From NCBI GenBank assembly GCA_003427395.1, contig BFEA01000839.1, positions 150,483 to 193,157 on the forward strand: a DNA stretch of 42,675 nt, read 5' to 3'. Positions 10,561 to 20,687 of the stretch are shown here, one piece after another. A model generated the notes under the pieces. It was not told the DNA's origin, did not search any database, and saw only the letters and a program-made list of their open reading frames with translations. Each line of letters starts with the position of its first letter. The stretch's first letter is position 1. A program made the translations under genes and the position numbers. This DNA comes from Chara braunii. Taxonomy: Eukaryota > Streptophyta > Charophyceae > Charales > Characeae.

Positions 10561-10802
10561 GAAAAAAAAGTTATTACAGAAAATGCAGGAACTGACACTA
10601 ACTCCTATGGATCTAGTACGTGACGAGCAACTAAAGCAACTACCTATAAAATTGAAACCCAAACAAACTAGTCATCCCATCCAGTCACATGCAAATCAAA
10701 CCACGAATGTAAGTACTCTTACCATCCCAAGTTCATTCCATATAGATAGTCCATGAATCTTCAAGTTCTTGAGTCCTTATACCCATCTTAAATAAGACAT
10801 AG

Positions 10803-11488
10803 AGCTGGACTATTTGCCATGGAAACAATGCCCAACTTGTCTCTATGATATACACGAACAGGTTGCACAACTACTTCTCTCTTCTTTTGGGCAGATGACT
10901 AGGCCATTCGCCATGGAAACAATGCCTAGTCGCCTTGAGCTGTTTAATATCCAACGATTTAGTATTTCTCTGACTTTGTTTTCAAAAGAAAACGCAAATA
11001 TGGGCAGGGGACTCAACCATGCACAATACAAACAATGTTCAACTTGCCCAAACTATTTCCATTTATACTTTGTATTTTTCATTTTCTTTTCTTAATGATA
11101 TGGCTTAACGCTGGACCATTCACAGCAGAAACAATGCCCAGTTGTCAGTTCACATGCAAATATACATAAAGTATTTTCCTTTATACTCAATTTAATTTAT
11201 GTGCGTGGTTTTCAGGCTAAACCATTCACCATGGAAACAATGCTTAGCATTAGACCAAAAATCCTCCCTCAGAATAAACAAGAATTCAAAACCCTTCAAA
11301 TTAGGCAACCCCTTAGAGCTAAGTAGAGTAAACAGACCATTCACAGTAGAAACAATGCCTGGTCCTCCAGAAAACAACTAAATAAACATAGCAACCAGGC
11401 CATTCACAGTAGAAACAATGCCTGGTCCTTCAAAAAACGGCCAAATAAACATTGCCCTGAGCCATTCACAGTAGAAACAATGCTCAGG
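10803..11488 (-). repeat. Array of eight variable-stem hairpins with constant core (LTR copy 1)
   Basis: The hairpins lie at 10803-10838, 10897-10931, 11002-11049, 11110-11141, 11216-11248, 11333-11362, 11394-11426 and 11456-11488. All share CATT (one copy CATG, one TATT), a loop ending GAAAC or CAAAC, and AATG. Outside this core the arms differ between units but pair within a unit: GACTAGGC with GCCTAGTC, CCTGAGC with GCTCAGG, GCTAA with TTAGC, ACCAGGC with GCCTGGT. Spacing is about 60-117 bases. The array is preserved in both other LTR copies. Confidence 0.9.
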
Positions 11489-11499
11489 CTTTGGTTGAC

Positions 11500-12385
11500 C
11501 CTTCCAAACGCATGCAAAACTGCCTTCCTCCCACCTTCCCCCAATTCATACCTAAGTCTGCTTTCAGACAAAAATAAACCGAAACTTATGCTTCACTCTT
11601 ATACATTTTTTTCCTTTTGATCTGGTTAGTCCTGAAGAGAAAGCAAAAATTATAGGGACACACATGCATATAATAATCATAGTGCAGGGAGATACGCAAA
11701 CCTCGGTAGTAGTGGATCATACAGAAGAAGTGGTTTACCTGATGGTTCCCTGCCTCCAGAACTCCTCCTGAGTTCCGGCAGAGTTCCCGCAATCGGTGGG
11801 TGGAGTCCCCACAGAGTCTTGACAAGGACCTACGGGTTGTGATCCCGCCTGCTGCCTTCCTCTCAGAACCAATAGACTACACTTAGAGGAAGAAGGGCAG
11901 ATGGAGACAGTTTTTAGGCTCTAAGATCCAAGAAGGGTTCTCTCAAACTCGAAGGAGAGGGTCTTGTTGCCTCGATGTGCCTGAGGGCCCCTCAATGGTG
12001 GCCAATTGTGCAGCAGCTCGGCTAACTCAAGTCAAATCGTTGGCTGCTGACCTCCCGGTGACCCTTCAGTTTGCAGCAATAGACCCTTGTCAACAAGCCC
12101 CGCTATTCCGCAAGCTCTAAAGTCCGAACCGCTTCGGACACAACTCAAAGTACGAGGCGTGGGTACAAAACACAACCTTCCCCCCCTTTGTAGTAGAGCG
12201 ACATTACCGCCTGGCTGGCGACATAAGTGTGGCATACCAATCAAATAGGTAGGCCTGCAACTCCATGGTTGCCCCTTCACCGCATAGGTAGGTTGGCGTG
12301 TTGGCCATCCACTAGGATCGCAGTCTTGAGGACCCGCTCCTTCGGTTGACAAATAGGCCGCGTCAGGTAAGTCTTTCAAGCTCGC
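11500..12385. other. LTR copy 1 section without resolved features
   Basis: This section is matched by 16440-17330 in the inverted copy. Frames of up to 115 codons exist in both copies (for example 12032-12379 minus), but they carry no motif and can be explained by the shared nucleotide sequence. I see no gene. Confidence 0.55.
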
Positions 12386-13161
12386 GGCGGGCTATACTCC
12401 ACAGTCACCGACGGGATAGCCAACGCACGTGCTAACAGGTAAGGCCCCTGGCTCATGTACGCATTTCCTCCCCCTGTTTTTTCCCTTTTTCCGCATCTAC
12501 TCGCTCGATTCTGCAGCGAGTGGCCCCACCTGCTCCTCGCTACTGCGCTCAAGCCCGCCCACTCTTCTGGTCTGCTCCCTCTCTCTCTCTCTCTCTGTGT
12601 GTAACCCTTCGCTGGCGAGATGGCTCCGCACCGGCCAACAGGTAAGTCTCCTGGTTTGCAGCTGGCCACACACTACTTAGTTCGAGGAGATAGGGAGGAA
12701 GAAATTTGAATGAATATGCCCGCGTTTAGCAGATAATTCCTTTCTTTTTGCCCGCCTGCAACTAAGTCTAGTCCGTGAGAGTGAGCAGAGCCCCGACCGA
12801 CGACCCTAAGATGGCAACCTCATGGCGGGCTATACTCCACTGTCACCGACGGGATAGCCAACGCACGTGGTAACAGGTAAGGCCCCCGGCTCAGGTACGC
12901 ATTTCCTCCCCCTGTTTTTTTCCTTTTTCCGCATCTACTCGCTCGATTCTGCAGCGAGTGGCCCCACCTGCTCCTCGCTACTGCGCGCAAGCCCGCCCAC
13001 TCTTCTGGTCTGCTCCCTCTCTCTCTCTCTCTCTCTGTGTAACCCTTCGCTGGCGAGATGGCTCCGCACCGGCCAACAGGTAAGTCTCCCGGTTTGCAGA
13101 TAGCCACACACTACTTAGTTCGAGCAGATAGGGAGGAAGAAATTTGAATGAATCTGCCCGC
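12386..13161. repeat. Tandem 338-bp duplication inside LTR copy 1
   Basis: The blocks 12386-12723 and 12824-13161 are near-identical, separated by a 100-bp linker (offset 438). LTR copy 2 has only one such block (about 15963-16300). Where copy 1 has its extra block, copy 2 instead carries about 45 unrelated bases. Each block includes a (CT)n tract and two GGTAAG strings. Confidence 0.85.
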
Positions 13162-13164
13162 AAA

Positions 13165-14000
13165 CGCGACTAGATTCATTCCTTGTTTAAGCAAAAACTG
13201 ACTACTTTCCCTTCGCGCAACACTACCTCTACTAATCTCCTTGTACACTAATTTTCTTCCTAAACTAACCGCGGATTCGAGACCGCCATAGTCCAAAACC
13301 CCCAAATCAGTTCTTCCCTCGCTCGTTTTTGTTCAGAAACGACCGAGCTATGCCCTTCCTCCTTCTTCCTCTGATGCTCCGCCATAACCTCCGCGCAGGC
13401 CTTTCTCCTTATAACACTAATTCTGCTAACTTACCTAAAAAAACTAATTCCATAAATTGATTCGCCCGGCCTCATATCCATAGTGCCAACTCTTTCCTCA
13501 CCCGTTTTCATTGAGTAGCGGGTAGGATTCTCGTTTTCATCCCGCCGTACCACCTTCCGTCATCGTTGTTTCCTGCTGTGCATGCACCCGGCGCAGGAAC
13601 CCGGCTAGATCCATCCGCCTTCGTACTAACAAACCTGTACTTACCTCTTTACCACGCACGATCCCCCTGAGAGTCGAGAGAGTCATCCCCTTCTCTCTCC
13701 TTTCGAATGGATCGGGCGCAAGTCACGTCCGGGTGCATTCCCCCTGCCGCAGCCTTTTGCCTCCTTCCCGCTATAGCCTCCGCGCACTAACTTCTCAACT
13801 AACCTTCCTATCTACCGATCCTCGTCTAAATCTAACACTCCCATTAGATTCGCCCGGCCCAAAAACATTGGACTAGCATCTTCCCCCCCCCGTTTTTGTC
13901 GAGAAACGGGCGAGCCATCTGCTTACCACCCCGCCTACTTCTCACCATTGTCCATCCTCGTCCCGCATGCACCTGGCACACCCCCGCGCCCAAGTTCATT
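13165..14000 (-). repeat. Third repeat/hairpin series near the LTR 5' side
   Basis: Degenerate units contain runs of CTAAC/TTACCT, a GATTCGCCCGGCC block (13459 and 13849) and a hairpin whose stem varies: CTCGTTTTTG...CGACCGAG near 13318, ACCCGTTTTC...GCGGGT near 13500, CCCGTTTTTG...AAACGGG near 13889. The series continues past 13552, the limit of the inverted match, which supports an LTR longer than the matched arm. Confidence 0.55.
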
Positions 14001-14316
14001 CGTTTTTTTCTTCTTATTTTTACGATCCCCTGTCGACTGCGATCACCCGACAGTCGCCCCGCGGCCAGTCTCCTTCGCTTCTGCCTGTCTCCCCGCTATC
14101 TGTCGCTCTCTCCCGCTATCTGTCGCTCTCTCTCGCATGCCCGTCACTCTAGCGCCTTGCCCCTCGCTACCCGCTTTCACCCGCTGCTGCTCGTCGCTTT
14201 CTCCGACAGCACCTCGTTGCTCAGCAGGGTCCGGCGGTCGACGGGGCTACCTGCACACGGCCCGCTGCACTATCGCTCGCTTTGCCACTGCGCAACGATG
14301 TGTGGTCATCCCCTCC

Positions 14317-14453
14317 CGGCTACTAGATGGTTCGATTAGTCTTCACCCCTATACCGAAGTCCGTTCAACAGCTCCAGCTATCCTGAGGGAAACTTTGGAG
14401 GGAACCAGCTACTAGATGGTTCGATTAGTCTTTCGCTTCTATACCCAAGTCCT
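14317..14453. repeat. 89-bp direct repeat at the LTR 5' end
   Basis: A 22-base string starting CTACTAGATGG and running to TTAGTCTT, followed by a related CTATACC(C/G)AAGTCC, occurs at about 14320 and again at about 14409. It lies just inside the inferred LTR start. Confidence 0.75.
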
Positions 14454-14496
14454 GAAGATCGAGCCGCTCGACAATATTGCGTGCTTCCCCACAGTA

Positions 14497-15560
14497 GTCC
14501 ACAACAAAGCCGACGGACGACCTGCACATCAGTATGGCCACGACCTCTATCCCGACAGCTCAGGCCCACACGTATGCCGTCCCGGGGTCGGGGGCGCAGG
14601 GCTAGGTGCCGATCCTAGTGGTAGTAGCAAAAATTCAAAGGGGAGCTTTGAGGACCAAGCCAGACAGGGGTCCTATGTGGACAACCACCACATTGCAGCC
14701 TCCGCCGTAGTCCCTCAGGGCCCTTGGCCAAGCAAAGGTCACCATCCGGCGGGGTCCAGTCGGCATGCTCACACTCAAAACCTCTCACGGCAGGCCATAG
14801 GCTGCGGGTGGCCCACCTGCAAACGGGCCCCACCACTCGGTTTTCTTCCACCTCGTGGGCTCATCACTCATCGGCTTGCATGCACGTCGAACTCCTCGAT
14901 CCGTGTTTCAACCGGACAAGGTCGAGGGAACTTCGCCGGCTTTTCAAGCACGCCTGAATCCGCAAGTCAGTCGAAAGAGGGGTGCGCTCAAGGTCCTCAA
15001 ATACCGTGGCGGCCATCCGTCCGGTACTGCGCCCAAATCGACGGAGCGTCGGAATAACAATAAAAAGGGCAAACATTAATAGTAAAACAATAAATAAATA
15101 AAACGCCGGGACATGTCAACGGGGGAAAATGATGATGCTAGCACCATCCTAGCGTCGCCGGCGGCAAAACCAAGGGGAGTAGTTCCTTCGGGCCCTTCGC
15201 GCCCCTCCGATGTTCTTGCGTCGTCGCCGCTTGGTCTCGATCCTTAAACCCTTTTTACAAAATTCGGATGCCGTAACCATTAAAACTAAATCCAAGTCTA
15301 GGTTTGAGTTCCGACAGTCACCTACATAAATGGGCACCGCACGACGCACGGGCCTACTAAAAATACTTCAAAGCCTTCTCGTCGTTGAAGCCGTCCTTTG
15401 CTCGTACGCATAGGTCGTAAACACGTGCACCAATCAAGAGACAAAAATCTTTTTAATCGTGGTCAAATAAATAAAAATAAAAATATAGCCGGTGATCGCG
15501 CCGGTTCCGAGTCATCAATAAATAAATCACACGCGCCTCAAGCCTGCGCGCCCACACACT
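14497..15560. repeat. 1.06-kb dispersed segment, copy 1
   Basis: It runs from GTCCACAACAAAGCCGAC to GCCCACACACT and is repeated in the same orientation at 25214-26278 with roughly 95% identity by eye. It begins immediately after LTR copy 1 and ends exactly where LTR copy 2 begins. A 213-codon frame (14416-15057) crosses the left boundary and is not preserved as one frame in the second copy, so I do not call it a gene. The 3' part is A/T-rich with AATAAATAAA strings. Confidence 0.85.
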
Positions 15561-17346
15561 GGTATGGTGGGATGAAAACGAGAATCCTACCCGCTACTCA
15601 ATGAAAACGGGTGGGGAAAGAGTTGGGAGTCCTCGGACTATGGATATGAGGCCGGGCGAATCAATTTATGGAGTTAGTTTTTTTAGGTAAGTTAGTAGAA
15701 TTAGTGTTATAAGGAGAAAGGACTGCGCGGAGGTTATGGCGGAGCATCGGAGGAAGAAGGAGGAAGGGCATAACTCGCTTGTTTCTGACCGAAAACGAGC
15801 GAGGGAAAAACTGATTTGGGGGTTTTGGACTATGGCGGTCTCGAATCCGCCGTTAGTTTAGGAAGAAAATTAGTGTACAAGGAGATTAGTAGAGGTAGTG
15901 TTGCGCAAAGGGAGAGTAGTTAGTTTTTGCTTAAACAAGGAATGAATCTAGTCGCGTTTGCGGGCAGATTCATTCGAATTTCTTCCTCCCTATCTCCTCG
16001 AACTAAGTAGTGTGTGGCCAGCTGCAAACCGGGAGACTTACTTGTTGGCCGGTGCGGAGCCATCTCGCCAGCGAAGGGTTACACACACACAGAGAGAGAG
16101 AGAGGGAGCAGACTAGAAGAGTGGGCGGGCTTGCGCGCAGTAGCAAGGAGCAGGTGGGGCCACTTGCTGCAGAATCGAGCGAGTAGATGCGGAAAAAGGG
16201 GAAAAACAGGTGGAGGAAATGCGTACCTGAGCCTGGGGCCGTACCTGTTAGCACGTGCGTTGGCTATCCCGTCGGTGACTGTGGAGTATAGCCCGCCGTG
16301 AGGTTGCCATCTTAGGATCGTCGGTCGGGGCTCTGCTCACTCTCACGGACTAGACTTAGCTGCAGGCGGGCAAAAAGAAAGGAATTATCTGCTAAACGGG
16401 GTGTTAATCGGCCTGTCTCATGAAGTAATTGGAGACAAGCCGCGAGCTTGAAAGACTTACCTGATGCCCAGCACGCGGCCTATCTGTCGACCGAAGGAGC
16501 GGGTCGTCAAGACTGCAATCCTAGTAGATGGCCAACACGCGAACCTACCTATGCGGTGAAGGGGCAGCCATGGAGTTGCAGGCCTACCTATTTGATTGGT
16601 ATGCCACACTTATGTAGCCAGCCAGGCGGTAATGTCGCTCTACTACAAAGGGGGGGAAGGCTGTGTTTTGTACCCACGCCTCGTACTTTGAGTTGTGGCC
16701 GAAGCGGTTCGGACCTTAGAGCCTGCAGAATAGCGGGGCTTGTTGACAAGGGTCTATTGCTGCAAACTGAAGGGTCACCGGGAGGTCAGTAGCCAGCGAT
16801 TTGATTTGAGTTGGCCGAGTTGTTGCACACTTGGCCACCATTGCGGGGCCCTCAGGCGCATCGAGGCAACAAGGCCCTCTCCTGCGAGTCTAAGAGCACC
16901 CTTCTTGGATCTCAGAGCCTAAAAACTGTCTCTATCTGCCCTTCTTCCTCTAAGTCTAGTCTATTGGTTCTAAGAGGAAGGCGGAAGGTGGGATTGCAAC
17001 CCGTAGGTCCGCGTCAAGACTCTGTGGGGAGTCCACCCACCGATTGTAGGAGCTCTGCCGGAACTCAGGAGGAGTTCTGGAGGCAGGGAACCATCAGGTA
17101 AACTACTTCTTCTGTAAGATCCACTACTACCGAGGTTTGTCTATCTCCCTGCAAAATGATTATTGTATGCATGTGTGTCCCTATAATTTTTGCTTTCTCT
17201 ACAGGACTAACTAGATGAAAAGGAAAGGAATGTATGAGAGTGAAGCATCAGTTTCGGTTTATTTTTGTCTGAAAGCGGACTAAGGTATGAATTGGGGGAA
17301 GGTGGGAGGAAGGCAGTTTTGCATGCGTTTGGAAGGGTAACCAAAA

Positions 17347-18032
17347 CCTGAGCATTGTTTCTACTGTGAATGACTCATGGCTATGTTTATTTGACCGTTT
17401 TCTGAAGGACCAGACATTGTTTCTACTGTGAATGGCCTGGTTGCTATGTTTATTTAGTTGTTTTCTCGAGGACCAGGCATTGTTTCTACTGTGAATGGTC
17501 TGTTTACTCTAGTTAACTCTGAGGGTTTGCCTGATTTGAAGGGGTTTAAATTCTTGTTTATTCAGAGGGAGGATTTTTGGTCTAATGCTAAGCATTGTTT
17601 CCATGGTGAATGGTTTAGCCTGAAAACCACGCACATAAATTAAACTGAGTATAAAGGACAGTACTTTATGTATATTTGCATGTGAACTGGCAGCTGGGCA
17701 TTGTTTCTACTCTGAATGGTCCAGCGTTAAGCCATATCATTAAGAAGAGAAAAGGGAAAATACAAAGTATAAATGGAAATAGTTTGGGCAAGTTAAACAT
17801 TGTTTCTATTGTGAATGCTTGAGTCTCCTGCCCATATTTGCCTTTTCTTTTGAAAACAAAGTCAGAGAAATACTAAATCGTTGGATATTAAACAACTCAA
17901 AGCAACTAGGCATTGTTTCCATGGCGAATGACCTAGTCATCTGCCCAAAAGAAGAGAGAAGTAGTTGTGCAACCTGTTCGTGTATATCATAAAGACAAGT
18001 TGGGCATTGTTTCCATGGCGAATGGTCCAGCT
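17347..18032 (+). repeat. Array of eight variable-stem hairpins (LTR copy 2)
   Basis: This is the sense-strand version of the array at 10803-11488. The core is CATTGTTTC, then a variable loop (TACTGTG, CATGGTG, CATGGCG), then AATG. Stems include GCTAAGC...GGTTTAGC (about 17586), GCTGGGC...GGTCCAGC (about 17692), ACTAGG...CCTAGT (about 17906) and AGTTGGGC...GGTCCAGCT (about 17998). Several stem positions that are A-C mismatches on the opposite strand are G-U pairs here, which suggests this is the strand that folds as RNA. Confidence 0.9.
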
Positions 18033-18299
18033 CTATGTCTTATGTAAGATGGGTATAAGGATTCAAGAACTTGAAGATTCATGGACTATCTATATGGAAT
18101 AAACTTGGGATAGTGAGAGTACTTACATTCGTGGTTTGGTTTGCATGTGACTGGATGGGATGACTAGTTTGTTTGGGTTTCAGTTTTATAGGTAGCTGCT
18201 TTAGTTGCTCGCCACGTACTAGAGTCATAGGAGTTAGTGTCAGTTCTTGCATTTTCTGTAATAACTTTTTTTTCTTAGGTCAATTTCTGCATTTTCTGA

Positions 18300-18870
18300 G
18301 ATCTTTTCTTATACTTGGCTTTGTATAAATCTTGGCAAGCTACTTTTCCTACGGGAAGCGCTGCCAAAATTTCTACAAATCCAAGAAGTTAGTCAACTTT
18401 TGACTTGTCAGAGTTCAACTTGTCTTTTCCATATATGGCTAAGTATAAATCTGGAAAGTCTCATTTTCTAGAGGGAGTGCTACCCAAATTTTTACAAATT
18501 CAGGGAGTTAGACAAAATTGGACTTTGAGAAGTCAAAGTTATTCTCAAATTTTGAACCTCGCTTTGTATAAATTTTGGGAGAGCACTTTTCTAGAGGGAG
18601 TGCTGTCGAAATTTCTGCAAAACTGAGGAGTTAGTTAAATCTTATTTAAATTGAACTCAAGTTTGTCTTGTGAGTTCAAACCTGACTTAGTATAAATATG
18701 AGAAGTCTCCCTTTGTAAAGGGAGTGCTGCCCAAATTTTTACTAAATCAGGGAGTTGAACAAAGTTTGACTTTCCAGGAGTTAGAGATTATTTCTGCTCT
18801 CACATCTTGGCTTGTATAAATTATGGAAAGACATTTTTCCTACGGGAAGCGCTTCCGAAATTTTCTTTCA
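18300..18870 (+). repeat. Array of five ~120-bp hairpin units (LTR copy 2)
   Basis: This is the inverted counterpart of 9973-10560. Units are marked by GGGAGTGCT or GGGAAGCGCT followed by AAATTT at about 18354, 18474, 18599, 18720 and 18847. Unit hairpins include AACTCAAG...CTTGTGAGTT near 18654. Confidence 0.85.
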
Positions 18871-20480
18871 GGATATAGTTTATATTTTGATAGGTGGTGA
18901 TTCAGGCGATCCACCCAGAATAGGGGAGATTCTGCAGTTGGTCTACCTTTGGTTTAAGCACTGGCTTAAAAGTAGACTTAGGTGTAGCTTATAAAGAGGT
19001 TTTGAGTGAGGAGGTATTATGGAGTTGTATTTTCCATACACTTATGATCTTAGCTTTGGGATTGGTCTGTTGTGTGTTACAGGTCTTCTTGATCATTTGA
19101 TCCAAGTTCAGGGCTAGATCCAACTTGATCCATTGAGTAATACTTTCTGTTATCACTGATAACAGGTCGGTTGTCGATTCCTCGGTTTACGACTCAATTT
19201 CAACTCACCCTCCACACTCAACCTAAAAGGCTTTAGCCCTGGTGAATTTTATTATTTCATTATGGTTTTACCCGGACTTTTATTGAATGGTCATTTAACA
19301 AAGGTACTGAGTATTTATTTAAGGTTGGCTGGACAGGAGGTTTGGGGCTTGCATAGCTAAAGCGAGGGGTATGAGTGTCGAAGGTGATTGGGGTTGACTC
19401 CGTGTAGTATGTGGGTTGTTGATTTGGTTCGTTGATGTGATTGCAGGTATGTGTTGTGAATCAGATTCTGGATTTGGTTGCCTACGATCACATATATACG
19501 TATTATTGTGAGAGACCCCAGTGAGAGCGTGAAAAGTGATCGTCACATACTTAACCCTTATATATGTATACATGGGTATGCTTGGGATGAATGTTTGCAT
19601 GGGTTGAAGAGCCCCCATACTAAAGTCCTATTCAGAAGCTGAGACTGAGGGGCTTAGGGGAGGCCTCGCCTTCTATTTTTGTTCTTGCTTTTTTATGATT
19701 TTTTTCAGTCGGACGTTTGGTCCTGGGCCGGGATTTGAGGTCCTTGTCCAGGACACCCTAAGCCCTAGGCTCTGCAGGGGAGGGGTTTTGCCTCGCACAA
19801 AGCCTATTTGATTTGCCTACCGAGACACTCAGGCCGAGAGCCTGAGGTGCTGCGGCGGCTGCACGGCTATTCCTTCAGTCGTGCAATGTCGTGAAGGGGT
19901 TAGGCCCTCACGACACTTCGAGTCTGACACTTGAGTGTCATAAGCGGTACTCGGATCCACGAGGGACCGCTTGATTATNGGCACNACATAGTATGCCATC
20001 ATTGCGACTGCTTGCGTACGCCTGCATTGCAAGTCGATATGAGTAGGTCCTGCGTCCGTGCGGTTTTATACTAAGTCTCGTGCGCGACGCTTATCCGATT
20101 TCCACGTCGGAAAGTTATGGGTTGGATACCGAGGGGCTAGGAGCGTTGTCGCGTTATTTGTGTTGTGTCGTTTCGTACGTGTGTGTATGCGCGTGTTTTA
20201 TTTTTGGTGTTTGTTAGAGTGGTGTGCGCGTGGTGTGTGGGATGCGTCCTAGTCGACCGACGGCTGGCCGCGCTTGGGACTTCAGCCCCCTAAGATGTCG
20301 GTTCGCGTACGGGTTCGACAGAGGCGTATTACCGCGCGTACCCCCTATGCTACAACGAACGAGAAACGCCCTCAGCTGGTCCACCTCTGCGATTGCAACT
20401 GATTAGCTTTCGTACTGTGGATTGGTAGCTCGGCGGGGATACGCCCACCGAAGGGAGGTGACAGCTCCCGTAAGGTGTAG

Positions 20481-20486
20481 GTAAGT
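20481..20486 (+). promoter_or_regulatory. Conserved splice-donor-like site near LTR end
   Basis: TAGGTAAGT lies 188 bases before the LTR end. The same GGTAAGT is present on the sense strand in LTR copy 1 (8352-8358) and in the diverged copy 3 (29535-29541), while flanking bases vary. It could be the donor for a spliced leader upstream of gag. No acceptor has been identified. Confidence 0.4.
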
Positions 20487-20670
20487 CGTGCCTCGCGTAG
20501 GCCCTATCCTGTCGTAGGGGCTCGCGAGAGGTATGGCTGGCGCACTCGGCCGGAGCGGCTTAAGGAAGCTCCACATGTATTATCTGCGACGAAGGATTTA
20601 AATCAACTCCTGCGTCACGCGGCCGAGAGGGTCTCGCGCTGCCCTGGTGCGGACCGATGTGATCGACAGG

Positions 20671-20687
20671 TGGTGTCATTGCTGGGG
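20671..20687 (+). promoter_or_regulatory. Probable primer binding site of element B
   Basis: TGGTGTCATTGCTGGGG sits two bases after the LTR's terminal CA. TGG is the complement of the tRNA CCA tail. The first eight bases equal the start of the tRNA-Leu-type primer site known from plant elements (TGGTGTCAGAAGTGGG); the rest differs, so the primer may be another isoacceptor. Confidence 0.5.

Larger units (their letters stand above)
8164..14493 (-). mobile_element. Giant LTR, copy 1 (minus orientation, possibly full length)
   Basis: Reading the minus strand, the unit would start TGTGGGGAAGCACGC at 14493 and end GCTCGACA at 8164, that is TG...CA over about 6.3 kb. The section 13552 down to 8164 is repeated in inverted orientation at 15560-20668. 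The 3' half also recurs, diverged, at 29378-32510. The ends TCGACA agree in all three copies. Beyond 8164 (CCGCCACCTGATTA on the minus strand) there is no primer site, so this looks like a solo or recombined LTR; I see no 5-bp target duplication. The 5' limit at 14493 is inferred, because it is not shared with copy 2. It contains no credible ORF but holds several hairpin arrays. An alternative reading is one arm of a foldback element. Confidence 0.6.
15560..20668 (+). mobile_element. Giant LTR, copy 2 (5' LTR of element B, 5'-truncated)
   Basis: This is the inverted counterpart of 8164-13552, matching along its length with indels and perhaps 5-8% substitutions by eye. It ends GATCGACA at 20668, then two bases, then TGGTGTCATTGC and, 300 bases later, gag. 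This places it as the 5' LTR of the gag-pro-RT region downstream. It begins TGGTATGG directly against the 1.06-kb segment, and compared with copy 1 it lacks about 0.9 kb at its 5' end. Undetermined bases lie at 19979 and 19985. Confidence 0.65.

Noticed and set aside
10803-11488. CRISPR-like array
   Set aside because: Spacing is irregular, the constant part is embedded in pairing stems, the flanks are not unrelated spacers, and the context is a eukaryotic LTR.
12032-12379. 115-codon frame, mirrored at 16448-16792, as a conserved LTR gene
   Set aside because: Presence in both arms follows from recent copying of the DNA; there is no domain, and it is absent from the diverged third copy.
14416-15057. 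213-codon open frame as a gene
   Set aside because: It crosses the boundary between the LTR and the 1.06-kb segment, and the second copy of the segment does not keep the frame.
8155-20675. CAGGTGG at both outer ends of the palindrome as a target-site duplication
   Set aside because: The string (8154-8160 and 20667-20673) overlaps the LTR end on the right and is offset by three bases from the LTR end on the left, so it does not mark equivalent positions.
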